64,000 nt of DNA from Blasia pusilla (taxonomy: Eukaryota > Marchantiophyta > Marchantiopsida > Blasiales). Where the stretch lies: the NCBI GenBank assembly GCA_050084515.1, contig CM114275.1:8804001-8868000 (forward strand), given 5' to 3'. The position numbers were made by a program, and so were the translations under genes. The notes beneath the pieces were generated by a model that did not search any database, was not told the DNA's origin, and worked only from the letters and a program-made list of their open reading frames with translations. Below are positions 44,870-55,863 of the stretch, one piece after another. Positions within the stretch are counted from its first letter, which is position 1, and the number at the start of each line of letters is the position of its first letter.

Positions 44870-45850
44870 AGACCAAGACAATACCAAGACTCAAAATCCA
44901 AGTCAAACAATTCAGGTCCATGGCCTGACCCAACACATGATGTCGTGAAGCCTCAGAAATGGAAGCAACCGCTGTCACACCAATAGCAAATCCCATCGCA
45001 CGCTCTCTCTCATCAGCGTTAGGCTCCATCAATTGTCGCACATGAGAATCTCATACAAGCCCGCGACCACCTTCCCTGTAGGCATGTGAAGAGGGAAAAC
45101 TCACAAATGTGGGTGGTGCCATCCTAGGCTGGCCCACACGGTTCACCACTGCCATGGGTGACTGATCAATAACCCTCACCATCTGAGAAAGTTGCCCAGT
45201 ATCCAAGATACTATCCACTGTAAGGCAAGGATCCCGCTGTACTGCATCATATGCTCGACGTAGAACCTCCCTAGGCAACAAGTTTGTCCACCACAAGCGT
45301 GGGCGATATGCACGCGAGCCATCGCTGGTCTAATCCAAGACCGCACCTCGTGAACACTCGCCATCATCCTGGTCCGAATGTCACCCAACAATGGAACATT
45401 CTCGAGAATGTAAGCTGGAGCATGCGCCTGATGAACCTGAAGATGTCGTAACATCCGTAACATCTCCCAAAACAATCGAGACCTAGGGTCGTGTAATCCC
45501 CTCACCACGACCAAAGACGTATGGCGACGACATGGCCATCCAGAAATCACCAAATCCACGGGACCAACCCTCTCAAGGTCCTGCGCTTCAACAATGCAAT
45601 GTGTGACAAAGAAAGCACGCTGGTACCCACGAATAGCTGATGGCGGCAACAACTCAGGATATCTCCCCATCAACTGACCAATATGTCGGGATGAGACTCT
45701 CTGGGCCGTCTCATCTCGCTCCACATACACGTATCTCCGCACAGGAATACCGGCCTGCAACACTGCAACCAAACCACTGCTAATCCCACCAAAGAGATCT
45801 AACACACAAATGCCCTCCGGCAGATACTGCCATACAATGGTGTAGTATCC
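44870..45850 (-). pseudogene. E1-encoded C5-cytosine DNA methyltransferase domain
   Basis: Lies between protease and reverse transcriptase. Motifs run in the canonical order: I, VLDLFGGISSGLVAVLQAGI (SAM binding, about 45808); a YVERDE strand 2; IV, VDLVISGWPCRRHTS with the catalytic Cys after Pro (about 45540); an RSRLFWEMLRMLRHL helix; VI, ILENVPLLGD with the ENV triad (about 45400); VIII, RPRLWWTNLLP (about 45300); then VRVIDQ; and IX-X, ERERAMGFAIGVT and HHVLGQAMDLNCLTW (about 44990-44900). Order and spacing resemble DNMT3-type enzymes and exclude the DRM order, which is permuted. The reading frame has a one- or two-base indel just before motif VIII (about 45330), a TGA at about 45049, and its 5' end is out of frame with the upstream linker near 45840. 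By family it would methylate DNA cytosines, perhaps of the element itself; that role is inference. Confidence 0.88.
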
Positions 45851-46164
45851 AAAGGGGATAATCCAACTGGTCCAGAAGTAGGAGTCCGCCTTGGGGCCTC
45901 CTCTTCCTCGTGAGGTATAACAGCCTCACACCAAGCCTCCTTCACTAGGCGATCAGCCTCTTGCCGTAGTGCACTGCCTGAACTCCAAAGTGGCACATCC
46001 AACGATGAGGATGCCACTGCTGCAAAACTAGGGACCTACTCTACCTCCTCATGCACAGGAGAATCCATAGCATAAACATTACCCTCCAAAAAGTCTCCTG
46101 GCCAAGTGACTACTCCACTAAAACCAGCCACAGATGCTAACACTGTTGGGGAAGATCCTCTTGG

Positions 46165-47019
46165 TCAAGCCCCATAAATAAATCTCACAGGAACTTGGTT
46201 CATACGTCCATCCCCGGACTGCCAACCAGGTCTATAAGACGCTGTCTCAGTCCAATAATCCATCTGAAAACCCATCGGGTACAATACTGCTCCTCCAACT
46301 AGTACATCATACGACTCGGCTGATGTGACCACTGCAGTTACTCCCAACCGGGAGCTATCAGTCGCATGATCTGGTCTCAACTGTACAGAAAACTTCTCTC
46401 GTGTCATGAATTGAGACCTATCATTGGCTCCTCCAAGTGATGTTTGAATCTGGAATGGGCAAGGCTCAAGCTCTGACCTCCGAATACCCAAACCAATACA
46501 TGCCGCCTTTCCCAACATTAAAGGTTGGGCACCAGAGTCTAACAAGACTCTATTTGGTCTATACACCTGTCCTATAGGACTTACCAATCGGAATATCCCA
46601 CTCCGGTTGTCCAATATACATACACCAAGTGTAAGCCTCTCGCGATCAATGGCTGGCCGGGCTGGTAATGCATCCATCTTTGCCGCTACTGCCTGCCAAG
46701 TAGCACTGGTACTCAATGCTACACCTGACATAGAGGGCCGCTCCACCGCAACACCCTCATCCACAGCAGCACGTGTAGCAATAATACCCCCACGTTCACA
46801 CAACGTGGCTGCTAGCTGAAATACAGGAGCTAAGTCAACTCCTAAAGCCATCAGTTCCGTGGCCAAAAACAATGGGGATCCCAACACCGGTTGCCATCCG
46901 CAATCAAGACTCGATCTTTCGCATCCGTGTCTACTACACGCGATGTAGATGCCTCGCCCCCACTTTCGGCTCAATAGGTTGAGGAACCATGGATGGAGTC
47001 CTAAGCACCTCGACAACAA
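46165..47019 (-). pseudogene. E1 aspartic protease region
   Basis: RVLLDSGAQPLMLGKAA contains the DSGA-type catalytic motif of retropepsins, and DVLVGGAVLYPMG stands where the flap and C-terminal hydrophobic-Gly motif are expected. The upstream 100 residues have no clear domain. The frame is the same as the gag C-terminus and pol. After a TGA at 46165 a linker of about 110 codons leads to the methyltransferase. Confidence 0.75.
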
Positions 47020-47112
47020 GAATGACTGGGAAGCCTAGCTCGCCCCACCTCACCCCTTTGTGAGTCCAACTCCACAAAGAGCACCACGTGGCTCGACGCC
47101 GAGTGGCTCCTC

Positions 47113-47709
47113 TCAGAATCGCAGTGATGCCTCAACCTGTGTTGCACTCGCCATATAAGAGAGACCATCCCCTCCATAAGAGGTGGAAGCCCCTGCTCCC
47201 GAACCTGATCTATGCTGGATACCAGCCATAGTAGCCAACTTTTGCTCCAACTGCTCAATCCTGGCAGCCATAGCTGACTCTGTCGTAGTGGTAGGGGTAG
47301 CCACCGTAAGCTCTCCAACCACTGTTCCACCTCTACCACCCCTACCACCTCTACCACCTCGGCCTCTTGGAGCTACTCCACCATGGCCGCGGCCTGATCT
47401 CAACTCTAGATGAAGATCAAAGCAACGCTCTCGAGGATGACCTCATCTCCCGCAATGATCACACTGAGTTGGGGCCGACTGAGGTCCATCCTCCAAAGTC
47501 TGTCTCCTATCCTCTTGGGGACAAAACTTCCTAACATGATCACCTCCACATGTCCAACATGATCGCCCTGTTTGGGGCAGCAAATGAAGGCAATGGTCTC
47601 TGCGCAAGTATCCCTCTAGGACCTGACTGAGGTCGTGTGTACCCCCCACGACTCCCACTACTACTACCATCACCATTACTATGAGACTGTGAGGTGGGCT
47701 GCTAAACAC
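47113..47709 (-). pseudogene. E1 gag C-terminus: zinc knuckles and RGG box
   Basis: CWTCGGDHVRKFC is a C-x2-C-x4-H-x4-C knuckle. A second follows, CDHC...GHPRERC, but an in-frame TGA falls inside it (about 47443). Then comes a run of RGG repeats (GGRGGRGGRGG, about 47330), a coiled-coil-prone segment (ARIEQLEQKLATMAG), and the frame leads on toward the protease with further stops near 47113-47020. Such knuckles and RGG boxes bind the retroelement RNA. Confidence 0.75.
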
Positions 47710-47758
47710 GAGAAGTAGTAGTTGTATCCCTACTGAATGTGGATGTCACCACTCTCTC

Positions 47759-48762
47759 TGTCGCGCCCCTACTCTCCTTGAACGTCAATCTTTAGTGTTG
47801 CGGAAGTGTACGTTCAGTAGGTCACGATCTCATCGCCGATCTGCACCCAAACACGCACTCTCGTTAGTTTGGTCTAGGCCAACCAGCGTTCCAACCCACC
47901 GAGTTCTCAAGTCGGCCTCTCATCAAGCTCAACCTTCCTTAATTCCTAGTTTCCAAAACATGGCAAGTCCTTCAAGACTTGGAACAGACTTTCTGGTTAG
48001 TCCAGGGATCTGAAACGACACTTGCGCGCCTAGCAATCCCAATTGTTCAACGGACCTCGTGTCAGCTCCAAACCGAGACCCAAGTAATTGAGTCGCGGGG
48101 TGAAATCCAAGAAGGATGTCTAAAATCGCCTCAATAGACTTGGTGCAGGTTTTCCAACCCAACTTCCAAACTCGCGTTCCGTTCCATGCCCTCGAGCCGC
48201 CCCGCGGCGCCCAAAGTGGGGTTCGGGTTCCAAGCACTCTCGGAGACCTTCCCCCTTACTAGTACTTCTGGAGTTCTCCAATAACAACCCCCTTTGGAAA
48301 AGGAGGGTCGGGCCCTTCATTGTGGCCCTCAACCCGACTCCACTTACAGTCGTTTCCGGGTTTTTTCTCAGCCGTTGCTTAGGCGTTTGCAAAGATATTT
48401 AGTGCATTTGAACTGGCTTTCCATAAGCCTTCCAACGCACCCTCGTTTAATCCAAACGCATCTTGGAGCTAAAAGTTATTGTTATAAATACAATCGGAAA
48501 CTCTCAAACGCTAGTGGCATTCCAGATCCGGATTCTTCCTTTTGACAACCCACTTTCTAGATTCGACTTCTTTCAAGTCTCATTCCGCGTTTGGTCCAAG
48601 TTTCTCGGTCGCAATCACAACATCTGAAACGTGAAGCCTCGCTCACGTCTCGTCTCTTGTCTCCTCTTCGAGACTACTCCAACGCGCAAACCATCTTAGC
48701 GTGAGCTTGCTAATGTTCCGATGTTCCGCTTTGGCACTCGTTTGGTCATGAGGGTCGCGACA
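47759..48762. mobile_element. Solo LTR, 1004 bp, copy 2, inside E1 gag
   Basis: Begins TGTCGCGCCCCTACTC and ends GGTCGCGACA, flanked by a perfect CTCTC duplication (47754-47758, 48763-48767). Similar to 8829-9859 throughout. It splits E1 gag between the capsid-like part and the zinc knuckles, so it arrived after E1. Confidence 0.9.
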
Positions 48763-49679
48763 CTCTCCTTCACAATGTTAAGCTCAATCTTCTCAGATAG
48801 AGCAAACACATGGGTCAATGTAGGTGAATCATCACTCATAAGAGTAGCATCACGTACCCTGCGGCGCAACTCTCTGTCCAAGATCCCATACCAAAACTGG
48901 ACTGCCTGAGCCTCAGTCACACCCTGGGTAACTGAAATCAAGCGTTGCATATGAGTGTATGCCTCACGAAGACTCTCACCTGTCTTTCACTCAAATTCCT
49001 GAAGACTCCTCAACTTCTCTGTCTTCACTCCCTGATAGTTCTTCTTCAACCTCTTGGAAAACTCTACAACCGGGCTGAATGATGGTGGGGCACTAGTACC
49101 TCCACTAGTAACCCCACTGGTACCTCCATGGGTAACTCCACTGGTACCCCCACTCCGGCTCGTACTCATACCACTCAACGTCGGGCTGGCTGGCATAGTA
49201 GGAGCACTACTACCAATACCACCATGGGTGATAGACACATAGCCTGGAGACCAATATTGTCTCCATGCCTCAATCTCAGCAACATGGTCCTTCCTAAACT
49301 CATGGTAATCATCCATGGGTGGTCCCTCCAAGTGCTGAAACAACCCCTTCCAAGCCAAAAAGGGTGTAAACAACGTGGCATTCCGCAACATCTGCATATC
49401 ACACCACGTATCAAACTCCTGCATGAAGTCCTCCAGCTCAATGGTGCCCACTGCACCCGAGTATCGTAGTGGGCCCTTCATGGCCCCATATATCTCGTCC
49501 ATGTCCCAAATCAATGGAGCTGCAACACTCGATAACAACGTAGAAGACTCGGTGTTTGCAACACCCTCGTCCTCCTCTTCATCAACCGTCGGAAATGGAA
49601 AATGTAGCCGATACCTCATTCCACTCCGTGTGAAACCACCACTGTCCGCACCACGGTCCCCAAACAGACCATCAGACAT
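48763..49679 (-). pseudogene. E1 gag N-terminal and capsid-like region
   Basis: Starts at ATG 49679 (MSDGLFGDRG). GPLRYSGAVGTIELEDFMQE followed by MRNATLFTPFLAWKGLFQHL-type helices fits the retrotransposon gag (UBN2/RVT-gag) region. A low-complexity Gly-Thr-Ser stretch (STSRSGGTSGVTHGGTSG) follows, then AVQFWYGILDRELRRRV. A TGA at about 48987 interrupts the same frame. The solo LTR breaks the remainder at 48762. Confidence 0.7.
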
Positions 49680-51208
49680 CTCCGTGATGACCAACGCCGA
49701 TGCCGCACCACCACCAAATTACCACCACTAAGTAACCAAGTGACGTCGATGTCGCTATACTATTCTAGCTCTACTAGCTATGGGTGTAGGCAACCTAACC
49801 TGTCAGCACCACAAGAAGCCTCCCACGGTCTACTCGTCATCACTCCAGCCTCACTACCGGTAGCACACAGGATTAACACTACTCTGGAAATCAGCGTCAA
49901 CCCTAACAATGGGCGCGCAAGCAAGAAGCAACGATGGAGGGGATCCAAACACAGGAAGTCCAACGAAAACCCTCCAATCGCAAATGGAAATCAAGGTAAC
50001 ACAATCCACCAAACCTGGCGCCCCCTGAATCCACAGAACCCACCATACAATTCTAACGCAATAGCTACTCCGCCGCGGGTTGATGACGTGCTAGTTGGAC
50101 TCGCAACACCTGAAAATATCACCTGCATGGAGAGGCTACACCGTAGTATGCGCTAGAGGTCCATCAACCAAAACACTTGAGATGCATAAAACGCCTAACA
50201 CATCTCCAAACAACACCAAATGAGATACACCAGTATGTACAGTGACATAGTTAAGAACTCAACAGTTAAGCGTCTTCCAGGCAGAATAGCCCAAAGATGG
50301 ATGACCAGTTATGCAACACTCAAATCAAAAATCCTGCAAAAACTGCCTCACGCCCAAGCAAGCAAGCTTGCTTGCTTGCTTGCTTGCTCCTTACTCCGCC
50401 TCTCACGCCCACTCACCCCGAGCTACCACGAATTTCCTCGAAGCCTCAAAACGCCGAGACATGCCCCGTTCGCCACGCTTTGCCATGCTTTGCTATGGAT
50501 AGAGGCCCAACCAGGGCGCCCCCAACGGGATAGGCGTCTCCAAAAATGAACGAGTCACCAACCAACCAGCCCCTCTGATCCGCTATCCACCATAGCCAGA
50601 CCTTGAGCTAGTCCATGAAATTTTGATCAGCAATTACTCCACAAATCCTCAATCAAAATTGAATCTGTTTCAACCAGAATTCAATTGACTACCATAGCTA
50701 TCTCTCCACAAAAAATCAGCTACAACCAAGCTGTGTACTCCGAGCTAAAAATCAGACAAACTTGCTGTCCATACACCTCCAGTATCGCAAATCCGACAAC
50801 GCTTCCGCCCAGTTTCATGCACGCAGAAATCCGAAACGCTCCACACACTCGAGCAAATAGCTTCACATGACATCAAAATACAAGTAGCAACAGGAACCTC
50901 TCACCCAATCTGGATGAACTTCAACAGAGCTTCCGCACTCCAAGCTCTCCACATCAGAAAACCGTCGAACACGAACCAGAATCTTCAATCCTTGATAACT
51001 TCCAACTCCCTTGACAAAATCCGGAGATCTAAAGCACGTTGGAAAACTCTCAGCAAGGCGCTTCTTTCCCAAGCAACCACGCACCAGATTCCTACCTCCA
51101 ACATAGGCCACAAGCCATGAATATCCACGGCTGAGTACACAATCAGCCCTAACCAGATCCTACTGATCCACAATCGAAGCTACCATCGATCTACTCCAGT
51201 TCTTTGAG
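49680..51208 (-). other. E1 leader, about 1.5 kb
   Basis: Non-coding stretch between the 5' LTR and gag. It contains a perfect palindrome built from GCAAGC/GCTTGC units (about 50357-50388), and no frame with recognisable content. A long leader is usual in gypsy elements. Confidence 0.6.
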
Positions 51209-51544
51209 TGAAATCCGTGAAAGACCTACTGTCATAAAACACATATAGAATCACATACAATCGAGCCAAACCCACTCTACGATGGGAGAATCTAGGTCGA
51301 AGCTTGCGGGAAACACCATAGCCAAGAGCTCTACTCACTACCAAGGCTAACTCCCAACGCAACAGGCTCAACTCAAAGAACTGACTGTTCTTTGGGTACA
51401 CTCCACACTATATCCTCCAACCTAAGAGCGGGCCCTACTGGGAAAGTCACCCCTAACTGAGTAACCCCCAACCCTATGTCCTACATAAGGTATGGCCTCT
51501 ACTAGCATACTATACTCTACGACATAATCTGTATGGTCATGACA
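51209..51544 (-). repeat. E1 5' LTR core
   Basis: Direct repeat of 40863-41230. On the minus strand it is preceded by E2 integrase sequence (GTGCACAAGGTGTT) and followed by CTCAAAGAACTGGAGTAGA. No primer-binding site that I can match to a tRNA follows directly. Confidence 0.85.
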
Positions 51545-52964
51545 AACACCTTGTGCACACGTAGGATCGTGCGTCCTGCTGTAACATCTCGCGTCGTGGG
51601 TGCCTCCTGCTCTAAAAACACGTAATCTCCAAGATGAAGCCTCATAATCCCTAGACGATAACCTCCTCCACGAATGGTCGCGTACCTTAATGTATCCCTA
51701 TGTTGACCAATAGCTAAGTTCTCAAAGGCCATGGGCATAACTCTACAAAAAATCTTTGCCATGTGAGAACATGCTTGTACCCACACATTTGGATCATCAA
51801 GAGCTATCACCTCCGCCATGTCACATCGAATAGCTGCAGGTAAATATGGCTCTCTCCCAAAGAGCAAAAAGTACAGTGAAAATGATGCCAAGGATGCATG
51901 CCGATTGAAGCAATAACCCATAGCCAACCATGGCAACTGTAGGTCCCAATCCCTCAACTGTCCCAACTACAAGCCATACCTGCACAATCCTCTCTTCACC
52001 GTCTGTTCTACTCTCTCTGCCAGCCCATCCGTCTCAGGATGATCTCTGGACGTGTTGCGGTGATTTATCAGCGCCTGACCACACAAGGCCTGAAACTCTC
52101 CCCTAAACCCGATACCCTGGTCAGTCAACATCTCCGCCGATGCACCAAAGTAAGCACACAATCTAGAAACGCATAAGTTTTGTCCTCGCTCGCCTTGTCT
52201 GGTAGTGCCACCAACTCTATCCCCTGGGAAAAATGCTCCACCATGACCAAACAGGTACCTCTGATGATGCCCTATCAATGGCAAAGGTCCCGCGAAGTCT
52301 AAACTCCACAGATAACCTAAACCCATAATCGGAAAAGGATGTAACTATGGAGTGGGAGCATTGAAGGTTGCTCGCACTCGATCACATACCATACATCTGG
52401 CCATAAACCGTTGTTCCCTAGTATGCATGTCGCGCCACCAACACTGAACCTGGAGTAAGTTGTAAGTCCGCTTTACTCCAAAATGCCCCAACTCCTCATG
52501 GGCATGTCGCACTACATGTGCTCCCTAGGAAGGATGAGGTGTCACTCATATCCTACCATCTCCCCATACGTGCAAAATGTGAGTCCCCTCCCACGTGAAC
52601 CTCCAAGCTCTCTGTAGGATCCGATCCCGCTCCCTAGCATCCACTGTACTCGCTATGACGCGAGTACGCAAGAACTCCACAACCTCCACGTCGTCATGGA
52701 TATCACGACCACCTATCGCCTCCTTACTGACCTCGGGATCCAAAGACTCATCATTCGACCCTACCACTGGAGTCACCACCTGTAGTTGACTTGCCATGAT
52801 CAACCAACAAAGATAGGCAAATGCATGCCAACCAGGCACCATCTCCTCAACACTCTCTCCGTGTCATTGAGCTCCTATATTGTCTCTCTGACTCGGACAT
52901 GGGTTATGACTCAACCCATCCGCATCCTGGTTCAACCGACCTGGCGTATGAACCACCCCGAAGT
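51545..52964 (-). pseudogene. E2 gypsy integrase (5' part), interrupted by E1
   Basis: Relative of E1. From 52964 it starts in the last part of RNase H, then a linker (WHAFAYLCW; GRDIHDDVEVVEFL), the zinc domain region, the core with WSLDFAGPLPLIG, LTDQGIGFRGEF and HPETDGLAERVEQTVKRGL, and RGGGYRLGIMRLHLGDYVFL, ending at HKVF where E1 is inserted. Stops and shifts break it. The rest of the gene resumes at 40756. Nothing of RT or gag remains beyond 52964. Confidence 0.8.
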
Positions 52965-52967
52965 ATG

Positions 52968-52990
52968 TGTTTAGGGTTTAGGGTTTAGCC
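52968..52990. repeat. Interstitial telomere-type repeat
   Basis: TTTAGGG occurs in tandem about two and a half times at the truncated edge of E2 (GTTTAGGGTTTAGGGTTTAG). This is the Arabidopsis-type plant telomere unit. Confidence 0.8.
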
Positions 52991-53214
52991 TCACAGGCAC
53001 TTTAGGAAGTGTCACATCTTAGGTAGCCGACATGTAGAGTTCTATTGTGTCGACGACATAGAGGGTCAATGGTTTGTTTGAGCATAACTTTGTCCTAAGG
53101 TGTTGGATAAAGTTGGCGATAGATCCGTTATGTTGGACTCGTCCTTTCTGAAAATTCTCCTCTTTTTTTGCTTTGGTTCATGTGACCCGTTGACCAAGTC
53201 AACAATCACCCACT

Positions 53215-53319
53215 GAGTGTATTGTTGTGTGTGTGTGGATCTAACCGTGTGTTGGAAAGATGGGTGTTGTGTAGATGTGACCAAGGATGTGGAATGTGTA
53301 GCAATGTGTACGCACACGA
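53215..53319 (+). repeat. LTR fragment related to the E2 LTR
   Basis: GTGTGGATCTAACCGTGTG through GTAGCAATGTGTACGCACACGACA follows the E2 LTR closely but in opposite orientation, ending in GACA. It has no attached coding sequence. Confidence 0.55.
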
Positions 53320-54850
53320 CAAGCTTAAGAGCCTCTACATGGGAAAAAAAAGATCTCCAATTTTCCAAATCAATACAAACATTCCAATGCTCCCCATATG
53401 GTGGAGTCAACTCTCCAAAAATCTCTCTCATTCTCTCATGGTAAATCTATAAAAAAGAAATACACACATATTTGATAGTTTCTTTGTTAAGTCAAACCAA
53501 ACCCACTCTTATAGTGGTATGCTTGAATTACTCATAATGCACTCTCTTGAATACCTTCACCGCCTCGTGCAAGGAGACCCAACAAAGCTAATGAGCTCTC
53601 TCATTGATGAATTTTGCATGTAAGGTATCTCCTTGACCCTAACCCATAATAACAAACTAAGGTAAATTTTCCCCATTAGAAAGTCAATCATGCCCAAAAT
53701 AGAGAACATACTTGAAATGGAAAGTGAAACTAAATAATCTAAAATATGCCCTAAAGTGGAGGTGATGTGCATATGTAGGTTTCCTACCTCCCCTGCAGGG
53801 CATCTCAACCTACAAGTGTAGACGATCCGGGACTTTTAGGTTGAGATGGGTATGAGGCACTAACACCTCGGTTCCAACAAAATTTAATTGATAGCTTAGA
53901 GAGTTAACATGTGGTTAAATTGGATTTTCTTCATGCAATGTACAAGTACTTTCATATTTCTTGATAAATCATGGAGTTGACTATGGCGCAATGTACACCA
54001 CGAGACGGGTCCGAAATCCCTATGGCTTGGAGATTTTATATCGGATTTCCCTTTCCTACCTCTCCCCGGCCAAGCCCAAGATGTGGAAAATGAGTGATTT
54101 CCAAAGATGGTGCCCAAATGTGGAGGCACTAAATGAGAAACAAGATGTGGAAAAATGAGTGATTTCCAAAGATGTTGCCCAAATGTGGAGGGAGGCACTA
54201 CATGAGAAACCATTTAGAAATTTGCATTCCATCTCCGTGGAAGGGTAAGCTATGGATGGCTGGATTCTCTCATGCCCCCTCCCCGCCTTAAGCGCGGAAG
54301 GAAAGTTAGCATTACTCTTCAAAGAAAATAAAGATAGAACTAGAATGGACGTATAAACCTCCTTCGTTCGATTTTGATCCGCATGGAAAAATGGCAAACC
54401 TTCAATAAATATGCATAATGAAAAACCCATTAGAAAAAACAAAAAAGAACTCAAAATGTCGTCAATTATCATATGGCCACGACCGATAACTTACGGGTTA
54501 ATCTTTATGGCCCGTAGTTAGCGATCGTGGTGGCCAGCTGGAACGGAAGGGATTAGCGTTAGAGAGTCGGACGGTTCCAAAGCTGCTCTCGATTTTTGAG
54601 CGCAGAAGTTGGGCTAACCTCGGGAATTATTGTCGTGTTCATTAAGCAAGAGAGACGGAGAGGAGAGCTCCAGTACGGGACTTTTCCATCCACATCCAAC
54701 CTCCTCCAACAGACGCCTTCAATTCCTCGTTGTCACCGAACCACTGTCCAGTCAGAACTACTGCATATTTAAACCACGTCACGCTTGTTGGTAGCTTTGT
54801 TTATCTGATGGATAAGTTTTTATCGAATTTATACAGCTGAAACGTACTAC
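53320..54850. other. No gene; short tandem duplication at 54082-54212
   Basis: No credible open frame. A block of about 65 bases (GTGGAAAATGAGTGATTTCC... to AAATGAGAAAC) is repeated in tandem at about 54080-54143 and 54147-54212. Confidence 0.5.
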
Positions 54851-55863
54851 TTCCCCTTACCCTAACTGTGTTAAATTTTATAAATAATTATTCTCGCGAT
54901 GTAGTTGATTATAATTATTTATTATTTATAAAACAGAGGGGAAATATCGTACCATCGTGGCCCTCGTTGGGATCATCCCCACCGCTCATCCTAATGTGGG
55001 GAGGAATGTCGTTAGAAATCCTGCCAGCGCGATGTTACGACGAGCCCATGAACGTATGCTGTATGTACACCTCACCACGACGACACTGGTCAGTCACAGG
55101 GTTCACCCTTGCGAGTTTTCACTTGGGTAAGACTGGAGGTGTTAACTTTTTGTTCTTCTTCGAGTTTGATCGGGTTGTTTTAGAGCCCGAGAGGTTTTAT
55201 ATTTTATTTCGGTCCAAAGTCAATGCGTGTACCATCCCTCCGCCCTCAATTGCCCCCCTCAGTGGTAGTATCTGCTTTGCGCTTCTAAACACGCCCACAC
55301 AAGAGATCGCAACCCCACCCTCTCTAAATTCCGCCTCCGATCAGGCCCCTCGCAATGTGACCAAATAGCTCCTAGTCTTTCTATTGTTTTCGGCTTCTCT
55401 CTCAATGATATTGAGAGAGAGAAAAAAAAAAGCCTGCTGTTGTTTATTAGAAGTGAAGATGTGACCAAATAGCTCCTAGCCTCTCTCTTGTTTGCGGCTT
55501 CTCTCTCTCAATGTTGAGAGAGAGAGAGAATCCAGCTTTGTGGAATTCCAAATTGCAGTTGAAAACATGGAGTGGGGACTGGAAATGAAGTTGAAAACAT
55601 GGACTTGGGATTCCAAATGTGCTTGAAAAGATGGACATTGGGGATTCAAAATGTGCGTGAAAACATGGAGTATGGCTAGTTTGTGATGGTTTACTTATGT
55701 CCTTTAATTTCGACCAGTGCAAATTTTATGGTGAAATTTTAAAATTAAAATAATGGAAAAGAAGAAGAAAAGGAGACATTTCCCACTCGAAGAAGGTGAG
55801 GAAAAAAGGGAAAGAAACAATTTCCTTCCCGGTGGGAGACGTATGTTGTTTTGATACTATAAG
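54851..55863. repeat. Non-coding stretch with two tandem-repeat patches
   Basis: GTGACCAAATAGCTCCTAG followed by a TCTCTCTCAATGTTGAGAGAGA hairpin occurs twice (about 55356-55425 and 55460-55530). At 55555-55685 a degenerate unit of 30-40 bases, GAAAACATGGA..TGGGGATTC, repeats about four times. The 166-residue frame at 54868-55368 lacks any recognisable domain and I do not call it a gene. Confidence 0.55.

Larger units (their letters stand above)
40757..51544 (-). mobile_element. Ty3/gypsy retrotransposon E1 (gag-PR-DNMT-RT-RH-INT-PHD)
   Basis: Nearly full-length element on the minus strand, about 10.8 kb including a nested 1-kb solo LTR. The direct repeats 51209-51544 (5' side, 336 bp) and 40863-41230 (3' side, 368 bp) both start TGTCATGA and end GGATTTCA when read on the minus strand; a 32-bp segment is missing from the 5' copy. 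A further 98-bp repeat occurs on both sides of the 3' copy (41233-41331 and 40757-40856), and taking it in gives a 474-bp LTR with TGTC...GACA ends. The target is the E2 integrase gene: GGTGTT lies on one side and TGTTACC on the other, so a TGTT duplication is likely. An AGTTAGGGGGGCGA polypurine tract lies at about 41345. Coding parts are listed separately; they contain a few stops and frameshifts, so this copy is probably inactive. Confidence 0.85.

Noticed and set aside
44870-45850. DRM-type (permuted) methyltransferase
   Set aside because: Motifs run I, IV, VI, VIII, X in order; DRM enzymes have VI-X ahead of I-V.
54868-55368. 166-codon plus-strand frame
   Set aside because: No recognisable motif, no splice context, partly within a tandem-repeat patch.
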